Below are positions 9,004-17,862 of a stretch of 64,000 bases of DNA, piece after piece. How positions within the stretch are numbered: position 1 is the stretch's first letter; each line of letters begins with the position of its first letter. Both the position numbers and the translations under genes were made by a program. Below the pieces are notes generated by a model that ran no database searches, was not told the DNA's origin, and saw only the letters and a program-made list of their open reading frames with translations. The DNA comes from Methanoculleus sp. 7T (GTDB lineage Archaea > Halobacteriota > Methanomicrobia > Methanomicrobiales > Methanoculleaceae). The stretch covers positions 372,001-436,000 of the forward strand of contig NZ_JALPRP010000001.1 of the NCBI RefSeq assembly GCF_023195915.1, in the 5' to 3' direction.

Positions 9004-10478
9004 GCTATCATCCTCCGTGATTCAGTTATAAGGTCTTCAAACGCACGCGAGAGCGCCCCTTCAGTCTCCTCCGCCCATGCCGCGTCCCGGGCGAGGAGTT
9101 CTTTCTGCTCCGCGAGCTGCACCGCGACCGCGGCGGGCGCCGGACCGCCGACGATCTTCCGCACGGCGACGGCGTGGCGCGGGTCGAGGACTGCGTCGAT
9201 CCGCTCTTGGGTCACCCCCAGGTCCACGACCGAGAGGCCGGCCGCTTCCCGGGCGGCGCCCTCGAGCGTGGCGAGGTCGAGCGAGCCGTGCCTGACCGCC
9301 CGCCCGACGATCCGGTGGGCGGTGCGGAACGGAAGTCCGTATTCCCTGACGAGGACGTCGGCGAGTTCTGTCGCGGTGGAGAACCCTCTGCCCGCCTCGG
9401 CGGCCATCCGGTCGGTGTTGAAGGTCGCGGTCCCGATCATGCCGGCAAGGAGCGGGATGCTCTGCCGGACAGCCTCTACCCCCCGCCAGAGGTGCGGGGT
9501 CAGTTCCTGGAGGTCGCGGTTGTAACTCATGGGGAGGCCTTTCGTGATCGTGATCGCCGCGGCGAGTTCCCCGGCGGCAGACCCGGCCTTTGCCCGCATG
9601 ATCTCGGCGACGTCCGGGTTCTTCTTCTGGGGCATGATCGAGGAGGAGGAGCAGTAGGTATCGTCGAGTTGCACGAACCCGACGAACGCGGTGCTCCAGA
9701 GGACGAGTTCCTCGCAGAGGCGGCTTACCGTGGTCATGCAGACGGCGGCATCGGAGAGCACCTCGAGCGCGAAGTCCCGGGCGGCGACTGCATCCATGCT
9801 GTTTGCCGCCGGGCGGGAAAAGCCGAGGAGCCGTGCGGTGTAGTCGCGGTCGAGCGGGAAGCCGGTCGAGGCGAACGCCGCCGAACCGAGGGGCGAGACG
9901 TCCACCCGGGCATAGGCATCCCGGAGCCGGGCGGCGTCGCGGGAGAAGGCCTGCTCGTAGGCGAGGAGGTAGTGGGCCAGCGTCGTGGGCTGGGCGTGTT
10001 GCAGGTGGGTGAAGCCCGGCATCACCGTCTCGGTGTGCCCGGCGGCAACGTCGAGCAGAGTCCGCCGCAGGTCGGCAAGCGACCGCACGAGGGCGATGAT
10101 CTCCTGTTTCAGCCGAATTCTCACGCAGGTGGCGACCTCGTCGTTCCGTGACCTGCCCATGTGGAGCCGGCCGCCGAAGTCCTCCCCGACCCGGTCGATG
10201 AGGTAGGCTTCCTTACCGGCGTGGATATCCTCAAACCGCTCGTCGAACGCCTCCGCCGGGAGGCCGTGGTCGTGGAGGTCGAGGAGCGCCGCCATCAGCG
10301 CACGAGCGGGGGCCTCGTCGATGATCCCCTGCCGCCGAAGGCCGAGGAGGTGCGCCATATCCACGAGGAGGTCCGCCTCCGCTATCCAGCGGTCGGCGTC
10401 CATCGATGCGAGAAAATGCTCGAGGTCGGCCGAACGTTCGCCGGCGAGGCGACCCTGCCGAATCTGATCCGAACGCAT
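9000..10478 (-). CDS. argH: Argininosuccinate lyase
   Basis: 492 residues, full length for the fumarase/aspartase superfamily enzyme that splits argininosuccinate to arginine and fumarate (last step of arginine synthesis). The signature loop SSSIMPQKKNPD lies near residues 279-290 and contains the catalytic Ser; HMGRSRNDEVAT near 105 and GFTHLQHAQPT near 155 are the other two conserved regions. Its 3' end overlaps the 5' end of gatD, and the last codons (AGG ATG ATA) supply the Shine-Dalgarno sequence for gatD. Confidence 0.96.
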   Translation of the reverse strand: MRSDQIRQGRLAGERSADLEHFLASMDADRWIAEADLLVDMAHLLGLRRQGIIDEAPARALMAALLDLHDHGLPAEAFDERFEDIHAGKEAYLIDRVGEDFGGRLHMGRSRNDEVATCVRIRLKQEIIALVRSLADLRRTLLDVAAGHTETVMPGFTHLQHAQPTTLAHYLLAYEQAFSRDAARLRDAYARVDVSPLGSAAFASTGFPLDRDYTARLLGFSRPAANSMDAVAARDFALEVLSDAAVCMTTVSRLCEELVLWSTAFVGFVQLDDTYCSSSSIMPQKKNPDVAEIMRAKAGSAAGELAAAITITKGLPMSYNRDLQELTPHLWRGVEAVRQSIPLLAGMIGTATFNTDRMAAEAGRGFSTATELADVLVREYGLPFRTAHRIVGRAVRHGSLDLATLEGAAREAAGLSVVDLGVTQERIDAVLDPRHAVAVRKIVGGPAPAAVAVQLAEQKELLARDAAWAEETEGALSRAFEDLITESRRMIA

Positions 10479-10902
10479 TCTATCAACAGTCCTGTCTGTA
10501 CCGTTTGGCCGGGGGAGAGATTAAAACCACGCTCCTGCATGGACGGCAAGGAACTCCGGGGTGCTCAAATTCTGTCTTGGTAGCAGTCCCCAACCGCCGG
10601 GGGGGTGGGTGCCGGACCCCGCAAGAGGATACCCGTAAACTCCTCTCTGTCGAACTCCCACTCCCCGGGGCGGGGTGGGGTTACAAACGTTGTCATCAGG
10701 TGAGACAGGGGAGGGGGGCCACCCCCCTCCCCGTCGGCCCCTTCCCCGGGCGCGATAAACGCCCGGTGGCACAGCGGGAGTTTGAGCATCGTTAATCCCA
10801 ATGCACTGCCCCCGCTCCGCCCCTAACGATCATCCATATAGGATAATATTTAGGCAATAATTGATACTAAAGTGCAAAAATATCGCCGGTTTTCGACAAC
10901 AC
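10479..10902. other. Intergenic region with GC-rich dispersed element copy A
   Basis: No convincing gene. About 10590-10790 is a GC-rich stretch of self-complementary G and C runs (e.g. ggggaggggggcc/acccccctcccc near 10709-10731) ending in gataaacgcccggtggcaca. Closely similar words recur at 24890-24962. Short open frames here are by-products of the composition. From about 10830 the base composition becomes AT-rich and leads into the ABC importer promoter. Confidence 0.6.
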
Positions 10903-10908
10903 TATATA
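10903..10908 (+). promoter_or_regulatory. TATA box of the NitT/TauT-type ABC importer operon
   Basis: TATATA within an AT-rich stretch. It would place the transcript start near 10932, about 30 bases before the lipoprotein start codon at 10963 and just before its GGAG site at 10953-10956. This is a pattern call only. Confidence 0.45.
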
Positions 10909-10962
10909 GACAGTATAAAGAAAATACTCTACATACCCGTAATCACAGTCATGGAGATACGT

Positions 10963-11952
10963 ATGAGATCACTAACCGCAATACTTCTGGCCGTGGCCCT
11001 GGTCGCGGCATTCACGTTCGTCAGCGGATGCATGGGCACCGACACCGGAAAGACGACGCACCTCCGGATCGGCTACCAGCCGAGCACCCATCAGGTCGCC
11101 CACATGACCGCGATGGAGAAGGGCTGGTGGAAAGACGACCTCGCACCCCTCGGCGTCACTCAGGTGACCGACTACTCCTTCCCCACCGGTGCGCCGGAGA
11201 TGAACTCGATGCTCGCCGGGAATATCGATATCGCCTACGTCGGCTCGGCGCCGTTCATATCCGCCCGGGCGAGCGGCCTCGACGCAAAGATCGTTGCGGC
11301 CGTCCAGACGCAGGGCTCAGACCTCGTCCTCCGGCCCGAGATCCCGTATGAGAAGCCGCAGGACCTCAAGGGCCTGACCATCGGCACCTTCCCGCCGGGA
11401 ACCATCCAGGACACCCTCCTCCGGAACTGGCTCCAGCAGAACGGCCTTGACCCCGAGAAAGACGTGACCATAAAACCCATGGGCCCCGGCGACGCCACGA
11501 CAGCGATCATCGCCGACCAGATCGACGGCGTCTTCCTGCCGCACCCGGCACCGGCCGTCATCGCGAACAAGGGTGCCGGGAGGACGGTCGTCGCCTCCGG
11601 CGAGATGGCGCCGAACCATGCCTGCTGTGTCCTCGTTGCGAGCGGCAAACTCATCAGGGAGCAGCCCGAACTCGTCGAGCAGATCGTGAAGACGCACATC
11701 AAAGCGACCGAGTACAACCTCAAAAATCAGGACGAGGCGGCGATGATCTTCTCGAAGAAGACCGGTCAGGATATCGCGGACGTCCGGAAGTCCTTCAACG
11801 AGTGGGACGGCACCTGGGCCGCGGACCCGAACCTCATCGTCGACTCGGTCGAGGACTACGCCCGGATCCAGTACGACCTCGGCTATATCAACAAACACCT
11901 CACCAAAGACGATATCTTCGATCTCTCGTTCTATGAAAAAGCCCGGGCCTGA
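10963..11952 (+). CDS. ABC transporter substrate-binding lipoprotein, NitT/TauT (SsuA/NMT1) type
   Basis: 329 residues from the ATG at 10963, which has GGAG six bases upstream; in-frame codons at 10861 and 10951 are less well placed. An N-terminal hydrophobic helix ends in a lipobox (FVSGC, near residue 19), followed by the periplasmic-binding fold with GYQPSTHQVAHMTAMEKGWW, the usual N-lobe start of SsuA/TauA/ThiY-like proteins. It is therefore an extracytoplasmic receptor tethered to the membrane. Family substrates include nitrate, sulfonates, taurine, thiamine precursors and aromatic acids; the ligand cannot be decided here. Permease and ATPase genes follow. Confidence 0.9.
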   Translation: MRSLTAILLAVALVAAFTFVSGCMGTDTGKTTHLRIGYQPSTHQVAHMTAMEKGWWKDDLAPLGVTQVTDYSFPTGAPEMNSMLAGNIDIAYVGSAPFISARASGLDAKIVAAVQTQGSDLVLRPEIPYEKPQDLKGLTIGTFPPGTIQDTLLRNWLQQNGLDPEKDVTIKPMGPGDATTAIIADQIDGVFLPHPAPAVIANKGAGRTVVASGEMAPNHACCVLVASGKLIREQPELVEQIVKTHIKATEYNLKNQDEAAMIFSKKTGQDIADVRKSFNEWDGTWAADPNLIVDSVEDYARIQYDLGYINKHLTKDDIFDLSFYEKARA

Positions 11953-12086
11953 CCCGGCCCCCTCTTTTCTTCTTCCGGAAAAGAATATTTCAAAGGAAAA
12001 CCGATGGAATAGGGAGCATTTTCCACACCCTATACCGGCCGGCATCTCAAGGGCGGCCTCCATCACCAAATAAGCGGAACATAACC

Positions 12087-12875
12087 ATGAATCTACGAGT
12101 GAAAGCAGAGCAACAGAAGAGACTCCTCGGGATAGCATCGCTCGCGGCCGCGGCGATCATATGGCAGGCGATAGCGGACCTGATCGTCGGAAACCCGTTC
12201 GTCCTCCCGAGTTTCACCGACACCGTCGCCGCGTTCGTCGGCCTCTTGGGGTCAGGGAGACTCCTTGCCGACCTCTTGGTCAGTCTCGAACACTTCGCCA
12301 TCGGCATCGGGGCCGCACTCCTCCTCGGCGTCCCGATCGGGATCCTCATGGGCTGGTTCCGGGTCGCCGACGCCGTCATCGACCCGATCGTCGAGGTTCT
12401 CAGGCCCATCCCCCCGCTCGCCTGGATCCCGTTCGCGATCATCTGGTTCGGGCTCACCCCGCAGGCGGCCGGGTTCGTCATCTTCATCGGGGCGTTCTTC
12501 CCGATCCTGATCGGCACCTACACCGGGTTCCGGAGCGTGCCGAAGATCTTCGTCGAGGCGGGCAAGGTGCTCGGGTGCGACACACCGCTCGAACTGATCC
12601 GCTACGTCGCTCTCCCATCGGCGATCCCGTCGATAGCATCCGGGATCCGGATATCGATGGGCGTCGGGTGGATGTGCCTTGTGGCGGCCGAGATGTTCGG
12701 GGTGAGCGACATCGGCCTTGGGTACGCGCTCTGGCAGAACTACTACCACTACGCAATGGCAAACGTCCTCGTCTACATGCTGATCCTCGGTTTCCTCGGC
12801 CTCATAATCGACCGGATCTTCAGAAACTACGTGGACCGGCGGCTCCTGCGGTGGCATGCGGGGGAGGTGGCCTAG
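12087..12875 (+). CDS. ABC transporter permease, SsuC/TauC type
   Basis: 262 residues with about six transmembrane segments and the binding-protein-dependent permease EAA-type loop (VEAGKVLGCDTPLELIRYVALPSAIPSIASGIR, split across residues 155-190), typical of SsuC/TauC/NitT permeases. It forms the membrane channel with the adjacent lipoprotein and ATPase. There is a 134-base gap after the lipoprotein gene, and the stop is separated by a single base from the ATPase start. Confidence 0.92.
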   Translation: MNLRVKAEQQKRLLGIASLAAAAIIWQAIADLIVGNPFVLPSFTDTVAAFVGLLGSGRLLADLLVSLEHFAIGIGAALLLGVPIGILMGWFRVADAVIDPIVEVLRPIPPLAWIPFAIIWFGLTPQAAGFVIFIGAFFPILIGTYTGFRSVPKIFVEAGKVLGCDTPLELIRYVALPSAIPSIASGIRISMGVGWMCLVAAEMFGVSDIGLGYALWQNYYHYAMANVLVYMLILGFLGLIIDRIFRNYVDRRLLRWHAGEVA

Positions 12876-12876
12876 A

Positions 12877-13638
12877 ATGAGCGGAGTTCGGATACAGAAC
12901 GTCGGCAAGGAGTTTCCGAAAGAGGACGGCACCGCCACGAAGGCGCTCGATGCCGTCACCCTCGAGGTCAAAGACGAGGAGTTCGTCTGTCTCGTCGGAC
13001 CCTCGGGGTGCGGGAAGACGACGCTCCTCCGGATCGTCGCCGGGCTTGAGACCGCGAGCACCGGAAGCGTGACCATCGACGGTCGCGCCATCACCGGCCC
13101 GGACCCGAAACGGGGGATGGTCTTTCAGGAGTACTCCCTCTTCCCCTGGCGAACGGTGATCGACAACGTCGCCTTCGGCCTCGAGATGAAGGGGGTCGGG
13201 AAGGATGAGCGACGAAAGACGGCGGAGAAGTACCTTGAGATGGTCGGCCTCTCCCAGTTTCGGGACGCCTACCCCTTCGAACTCTCCGGCGGGATGCGGC
13301 AGCGGGTGGCGATAGCAAGAGCGCTCGCAAACGACCCCGACGTCCTCCTCATGGACGAGCCGTTCGGGGCGCTGGACGCCCAGACCCGGAACCGGATGCA
13401 GAAAGAACTCCTCTCCCTCTGGGAACAGACCAAGAAGACGATCATCTTCGTCACCCACAGCGTCGATGAGGCGGTCTACCTCTCCGACCGGATCGTCGTC
13501 CTCTCGCCAAGGCCGGGGACGATCCGGGAGGTCATCGAGATCTCCTGGTCCCGGCCGCGGGACCGCACCAGTACCGAGTTCGCAGAAGTGCGGCGCCGGG
13601 TGCTTGAGATGATCAACGAGACCGAAAACGCCCAGTAA
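12877..13638 (+). CDS. ABC transporter ATP-binding protein, SsuB/TauB type
   Basis: 253 residues from MSGVRIQNVG; an in-frame codon at 12856 lies inside the permease gene and is not preferred. Walker A is GPSGCGKTT near residue 43, the ABC signature LSGGMRQRVAIARAL near 140, and Walker B VLLMDEPFGALD near 161, followed by the switch His in FVTHSVDEA. The late sequence RPGTIREVIEI is typical of nitrate/sulfonate/taurine ATPases. It energises the importer encoded by the two preceding genes. Confidence 0.94.
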   Translation: MSGVRIQNVGKEFPKEDGTATKALDAVTLEVKDEEFVCLVGPSGCGKTTLLRIVAGLETASTGSVTIDGRAITGPDPKRGMVFQEYSLFPWRTVIDNVAFGLEMKGVGKDERRKTAEKYLEMVGLSQFRDAYPFELSGGMRQRVAIARALANDPDVLLMDEPFGALDAQTRNRMQKELLSLWEQTKKTIIFVTHSVDEAVYLSDRIVVLSPRPGTIREVIEISWSRPRDRTSTEFAEVRRRVLEMINETENAQ

Positions 13639-13699
13639 GTTTTATTAGAAGAGATCCCCATTTTATAAAGCACTCATAGATCGGCAGGAGTTTTTAACG

Positions 13700-14212
13700 A
13701 TGGTACGAAAACCAGCGAAGATGTACAGGAATCTCGCAAAGAAGGCATATACACGCAGAGAATACATGGGCGGCGTGCCGGGCAGCAAGATCGTGCAGTT
13801 TGATATGGGCAACCTGAGTCAGGACTTCCCGGTCGAGCTCTCCATCGTCGTCGAGGAAACCTGTCAGATACGCCACACAGCCCTCGAGGCTGCTCGTATC
13901 GGCATCAACCGGCAACTCATGAAGGAGGTCGGGAGGGCAAACTACCACTTCAAGATCCGAACCTTCCCGCACCACGTTCTCCGTGAGAACAAGCAGGCGA
14001 CCGGCGCAGGAGCAGACCGTGTCTCGGAAGGTATGCGGCTTGCCTTTGGGAAGGCCGTCGGCACTGCGGCACGGGTCGAGAACGGCCAGAAGGTCTTCAC
14101 CGTCTGGACGACCCCCCAGTACGCTGAGAAGGCCAAGGTCTCTCTCCAGCGCGGTATCTATAAGATCCCGACCCCCGCAAGGATCGTCGAAGAGCGGGCA
14201 ACGGAAGCATAA
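13700..14212 (+). CDS. rpl10e: Large-subunit ribosomal protein L10e (uL16)
   Basis: 170 residues. The N-terminus ([20 protein letters not shown]), the [12 protein letters not shown] segment and the internal [20 protein letters not shown] stretch, read in pieces, are those of archaeal/eukaryotic L10e, the uL16 orthologue near the peptidyl transferase centre and 5S rRNA. It appears monocistronic: an AT-rich promoter (attttataaag near 13660) and a GGAG site precede it, and the fumarase operon has its own promoter 100 bases downstream. Confidence 0.96.
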   Translation: MVRKPAKMYRNLAKKAYTRREYMGGVPGSKIVQFDMGNLSQDFPVELSIVVEETCQIRHTALEAARIGINRQLMKEVGRANYHFKIRTFPHHVLRENKQATGAGADRVSEGMRLAFGKAVGTAARVENGQKVFTVWTTPQYAEKAKVSLQRGIYKIPTPARIVEERATEA

Positions 14213-14286
14213 ACCCGCATCCCGCCCAATCCTTTTTGCGAGGAACTACCCGCAGGCGGCATATCCGATACCTGCGGGAATATAGG

Positions 14287-14296
14287 TTTTTATAAT
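14287..14296 (+). promoter_or_regulatory. TATA box of the fum-kor-suc-dacZ operon
   Basis: TTTTTATAAT lies about 22-28 bases before tandem ATG codons at 14315 and 14318. With the usual archaeal spacing the transcript would start at or very near the start codon, so this long operon is probably read from a leaderless mRNA. No Shine-Dalgarno sequence is seen between the box and the ATG. Confidence 0.5.
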
Positions 14297-14314
14297 CTCT
14301 TCCCACCAGTAGTA

Positions 14315-15154
14315 ATGATGGTTAATCCGGCAGATTCGACGCTCTCGGACGCGCTCGCTAACGCTACGGAGAGGGCCCTTGCGGAGGCCGAGATCCGTCT
14401 CCCGCCCGACGTGCTTGCGGCGCTCCGGAGGGCGGCGGCGGCCGAGAGGAATGAGATCGCACAACAGGAGTTTGCTAATATCCTCGAGAACATCGCGCTC
14501 GCAGAAGAGCGGCAGGTGCCGATCTGCCAGGATACCGGCGTGCCGGTGGTCTACCTCACCCTGCCGCCCGACGTCCCGTTCTCGCCCCTTCTCTTCGAGG
14601 GGATCAGAGAAGGAGTGCGCCGGGCGACGGTAAGCATCCCGCTCCGGCCGAACGTCGTCGACCCGCTCACCCGGGAGAACACCGGAGACAACACGGGGGT
14701 CGGGATGCCTGCGGTCCACGTGACGCCCGGAGACCGGCTCACGGTGACCGTGCTCCCGAAAGGCGCAGGCTCCGAGAACACATCACGGATCGGAATGCTC
14801 CTCCCCTCGCAGGCGGCGGAGATCCCGAGGTTCATCGCAGAGACGATGCTTCTTGCGGGGGGCAGGCCCTGTCCGCCCGTCTTCCTCGGCGTCGGGATCG
14901 GCGGTACGTTCGATACGGCGGCCGCGCTTGCAAAGGAAGCCCTGCTCCTCCCGCTCGACACCATGGACGATTACGAGCGGGAGCTCTGCGATGCGGTCAA
15001 TGCCCTCGGCATCGGGCCGATGGGGCTTGGGGGCGACACGACCGCGCTCGCGGTGAAGGTGAAGCGGGCGGACTGCCACACCGCATCTCTCCCGGTGGCG
15101 GTGAATGTCCAATGCTGGGCATGCCGCAGGGCGACCGTGGAGGTGGAGCGATGA
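14315..15154 (+). CDS. fumA: Class I fumarate hydratase, alpha subunit (N-terminal domain protein)
   Basis: 279 residues equal to the N-terminal [4Fe-4S] domain of class I fumarases, encoded separately as usual in archaea. Conserved features include the Cys in PICQDTGVPVVY near residue 69, PNVVDPLTRENTGDNTG near 112, and the CPPVFLGVGIGGTFD segment near 188. With FumB it interconverts malate and fumarate, here serving the reductive TCA branch. It is the first gene of the operon; its stop overlaps the fumB ATG (ATGA). Confidence 0.92.
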   Translation: MMVNPADSTLSDALANATERALAEAEIRLPPDVLAALRRAAAAERNEIAQQEFANILENIALAEERQVPICQDTGVPVVYLTLPPDVPFSPLLFEGIREGVRRATVSIPLRPNVVDPLTRENTGDNTGVGMPAVHVTPGDRLTVTVLPKGAGSENTSRIGMLLPSQAAEIPRFIAETMLLAGGRPCPPVFLGVGIGGTFDTAAALAKEALLLPLDTMDDYERELCDAVNALGIGPMGLGGDTTALAVKVKRADCHTASLPVAVNVQCWACRRATVEVER

Positions 15155-15696
15155 TCGATCTTGCGACGCCGCTCGGCGACGAGGTCCTCTCGCTCCGGGC
15201 AGGCGACCGGGTAACCCTCTCCGGGACGATATACACCGCACGCGACGAGGCTCACCTCCGGATGATTGCGGAAGGCATCCCCTTCGACCCGAAAGGCGCC
15301 GCGGTCTACCACTGCGGCCCGGTGGTGCAGGGGGACCGGCTCGTTGTTGCCGGGCCCACCACGTCCGCCCGGATGAACGCGCTCACGGGATTCCTCATCG
15401 ATGCAGGCGTCCGCGCCCTCATCGGCAAAGGCGGGATGGGGCGTGAGGTGGTCGAGCAACTCCGGGGGCGCGCCGTCTACCTCGCGCTCACGGGCGGGTG
15501 CGCCGCGCTCGCCGCGGCCCGCATGAACCTAAAAGGCGTCTATTTTGAAGACCTCGGCATGGCCGAGGCGGTCTGGGTCATCGAGGCCGATCACTTGCCG
15601 CTGACGGTCGGGATCGACTCTCACGGCGGCGATATCTTCGAAGCCGTACGTGAGAAAGCGAAAACACAATTTTACCAGCGGTTCAATATCAAGTAG
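15151..15696 (+). CDS. fumB: Class I fumarate hydratase, beta subunit (C-terminal domain protein)
   Basis: 181 residues from MIDLATPLGDEV, whose ATG overlaps the fumA stop. An in-frame codon at 15112 inside fumA is rejected. Motifs typical of the swivelling beta domain are visible: TARDEAH near residue 32, YHCGPVV near 55, GPTTSARMN near 68 and GKGGMG near 93 (the conserved KGGM). It forms the active site together with FumA. Confidence 0.92.
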   Translation: MIDLATPLGDEVLSLRAGDRVTLSGTIYTARDEAHLRMIAEGIPFDPKGAAVYHCGPVVQGDRLVVAGPTTSARMNALTGFLIDAGVRALIGKGGMGREVVEQLRGRAVYLALTGGCAALAAARMNLKGVYFEDLGMAEAVWVIEADHLPLTVGIDSHGGDIFEAVREKAKTQFYQRFNIK

Positions 15697-15707
15697 GATA
15701 CCGTCTC

Positions 15708-15980
15708 ATGAAACTTGTCATCGATGAAAGCCGCTGCAAAGGGTGCAACCTCTGCGTGCTGGTCTGTCCGTACGGGATCTTTCGGGAAGGGACGGAACTC
15801 AACAGCCGGGGGGTCGTCTCTCCGGTCCTCGACCGCCCCGAACGGTGCACGAACTGCAGGCTGCAAGCCCTCTACGGGCGGATGCTCTGCGGGGTCTGCC
15901 ACATGATATGCCCCGACCAGGCGATCTCATGGGTCGAGGAGAAGCCGTTTGAGCCGCACAAAGTGGAGGTGGAGTTTTGA
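15708..15980 (+). CDS. korD: 2-oxoglutarate:ferredoxin oxidoreductase, delta (ferredoxin-like) subunit
   Basis: 90 residues carrying two 4Fe-4S motifs: CKGCNLCVLVCP near residues 7-18, and a second CTNC ... CGVCHMICP set spread over residues 47-71 with a long insertion between the first pair and the rest. It passes electrons between ferredoxin and the catalytic subunits of Kor. It starts 11 bases after fumB and its TGA overlaps the korA TTG start. Confidence 0.9.
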   Translation: MKLVIDESRCKGCNLCVLVCPYGIFREGTELNSRGVVSPVLDRPERCTNCRLQALYGRMLCGVCHMICPDQAISWVEEKPFEPHKVEVEF

Positions 15981-17077
15981 GCAGAGTTGAGTTCATGCAG
16001 GGCAACACCGCCTGCGCGGAGGGCGCGCTCGCGGCCGGGTGCCGGTTCTTCGGCGGCTACCCGATCACGCCGTCGACCGAGATCGCCGAGACCATGGCCC
16101 GGAGGCTCCCGAAGGTCGGCGGGGTCTTCATCTCCATGGAAGACGAACTCGCAAGCATCGCCGCGGTGATCGGCGCCGCCTGGACGGGGGCGAGGGCCAT
16201 GACCGCCACGAGCGGTCCTGGGTTCTCACTGATGATGGAGAACATCGGCTACGCGGCCATGACCGAGACGCCGTGCGTCATCGTCAACGTCCAGCGCGGC
16301 GGCCCGAGCACCGGCCAGCCGACGCGGGCGGCGCAGGGCGACATGCTCCAGTGCCGGTTCGGGTCGCACGGCGACTACAGCACCATCGCGCTCACCCCGA
16401 ACTCGGTCCAGGAGATGTTCGACCTGACGGTGAAGGCGTTCAACCTCGCCGACCGGTTCAGGGTCCCCACGTTCCTGATGTCGGACGAGGTCGTGGGCCA
16501 CATGCGGGAGCGGGTGACCATCCCCGACTCGGTCGAGGTCGTCCCCCGCCGCCCGCTCGCGGAAGGCTCCCTTCCCTACGAGGCCGGCGACGACGGGGTC
16601 CCGGGTTTTGCGCCCTTCGGCTCCGGCCGGTCGGTCCACGTGACAGGCCTCACCCACAACGAGCGGGGCTACCCGGACACGACCGACCCTGCGGCCCACG
16701 ACCGGCTTGTGCGCAGGCTCGTCACCAAGGTCGAGTCGGCGCGCCGGGATATCGCCGACTACGAGGTCACAAACCCAGACGCCGAGACGGTCTTCGTCAC
16801 CTACGGCCCGCCGTCCCGGACGGTCGAGCAGGTGATGCGCGACCGGCAGGACGACTCCATCGGCCACCTGCGGCTCAAAGTCGTCTGGCCGTTCCCGGAG
16901 TTCGCACTTTCGGAGTTCCCGAACGCGAAGGTCTTCCTGATGCCTGAACTGAACATGGGCCAGATGGTCCGCGAGGTCCAGCGCCACGTCGACCAGCCGG
17001 TCATACCGATCCCGAAGATCGGGGGAGAACTCCACACCCCCGCCGAACTCGTGCGGGTCCTGGAGGCGCACCGATGA
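15977..17077 (+). CDS. korA: 2-oxoglutarate:ferredoxin oxidoreductase, alpha subunit
   Basis: 366 residues. MQGNTACAEGALAAGCRF and GGYPITPSTEIAE at the N-terminus are the classical KorA pyrimidine-domain motifs, followed by the conserved TSGPGFSLM and GGPSTGQPT loops. The start is a TTG overlapping the korD stop, with GGAGGTGGAG just upstream; the next Met is six codons in. With KorBCD it carboxylates succinyl-CoA to 2-oxoglutarate using reduced ferredoxin. Confidence 0.95.
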   Translation: MSRVEFMQGNTACAEGALAAGCRFFGGYPITPSTEIAETMARRLPKVGGVFISMEDELASIAAVIGAAWTGARAMTATSGPGFSLMMENIGYAAMTETPCVIVNVQRGGPSTGQPTRAAQGDMLQCRFGSHGDYSTIALTPNSVQEMFDLTVKAFNLADRFRVPTFLMSDEVVGHMRERVTIPDSVEVVPRRPLAEGSLPYEAGDDGVPGFAPFGSGRSVHVTGLTHNERGYPDTTDPAAHDRLVRRLVTKVESARRDIADYEVTNPDAETVFVTYGPPSRTVEQVMRDRQDDSIGHLRLKVVWPFPEFALSEFPNAKVFLMPELNMGQMVREVQRHVDQPVIPIPKIGGELHTPAELVRVLEAHR

Positions 17078-17862
17078 TCGCGCCGGACTGGTTCAGGGAA
17101 GACCGGCTCCCCCACATCTACTGCACCGGGTGCGGCAACGGGACGGTCCTCAACTGCACACTCGCGGCGGTGGAGGAGATGGGCTGGAAGCGGAACGAGA
17201 CGGCCTTCATATCGGGGATCGGGTGCTCCTCCCGCGCTCCCGGCTACATCCTCGCAGACTCGCTCCACACCACCCACGGCCGGGCGCTCGCGTTCGCCAC
17301 GGGAGTGAAGATGGCGCGGCCCGACTTGAACGTCGTCGTCTTCACCGGCGACGGGGACCTCGCCGCCATCGGCGGGAACCACTTCATCCACGCCTGCCGC
17401 AGGAACGTGGACATGACCGTGGTCTGCATGAACAACCAGATCTATGGCATGACCGGCGGGCAGGGGAGCCCGACCACGCCGCCGGGGGCGTTCTCGACGA
17501 CGACGCCCTACGGATCGAGCGAACCGGCCTTCGACCTCGCTGAACTCGCCGTGGCGGCGGGCGCAAACTACGTCGCCCGCTGGACGTCCTACCACGTCAA
17601 GGAACTCACGAAGGCCATCACCACCGGGATGCAGACGCCGGGGTTCGCGTTCATCGAGGTGCGGACCCAGTGCCCGACGAACTTCGGCCGCCACAACAAA
17701 CTCAGGCGGGTCCCGGACATGATCGAGTATCTCCGGAGCCACGCGATGCTCGTCTCGAAGTACGACCGTCTGGCAAGGGAAGGAGCAGGGGTCCCGGAGG
17801 GCACCTTCTCGGTCGGGGAACTGGTCCGGCGGAGGAGGCCGGTGATGGGGGCGAAGCAATGA
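17074..17862 (+). CDS. korB: 2-oxoglutarate:ferredoxin oxidoreductase, beta (TPP-binding) subunit
   Basis: 262 residues. It binds thiamine diphosphate through TGDGDLAAIGGNHF near residues 91-104 with the paired NNQIYGMTGGQ near 126. CTGCGNGT near 15 and GIGCSSRAPGY near 49 include the cluster cysteines. The ATG overlaps the korA stop (ATGA), and its own stop overlaps the korC start. Confidence 0.95.
   Translation: MIAPDWFREDRLPHIYCTGCGNGTVLNCTLAAVEEMGWKRNETAFISGIGCSSRAPGYILADSLHTTHGRALAFATGVKMARPDLNVVVFTGDGDLAAIGGNHFIHACRRNVDMTVVCMNNQIYGMTGGQGSPTTPPGAFSTTTPYGSSEPAFDLAELAVAAGANYVARWTSYHVKELTKAITTGMQTPGFAFIEVRTQCPTNFGRHNKLRRVPDMIEYLRSHAMLVSKYDRLAREGAGVPEGTFSVGELVRRRRPVMGAKQ

Noticed and set aside
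7426-9525. A 699-codon open frame on the + strand
   Set aside because: Antisense to gatE, gatD and argH, which are certain; low-complexity Arg/Asp/Val protein.
10521-10801. Minus-strand frames of 78-83 codons
   Set aside because: They lie in the GC-rich dispersed element and have Gly/Pro-rich translations.
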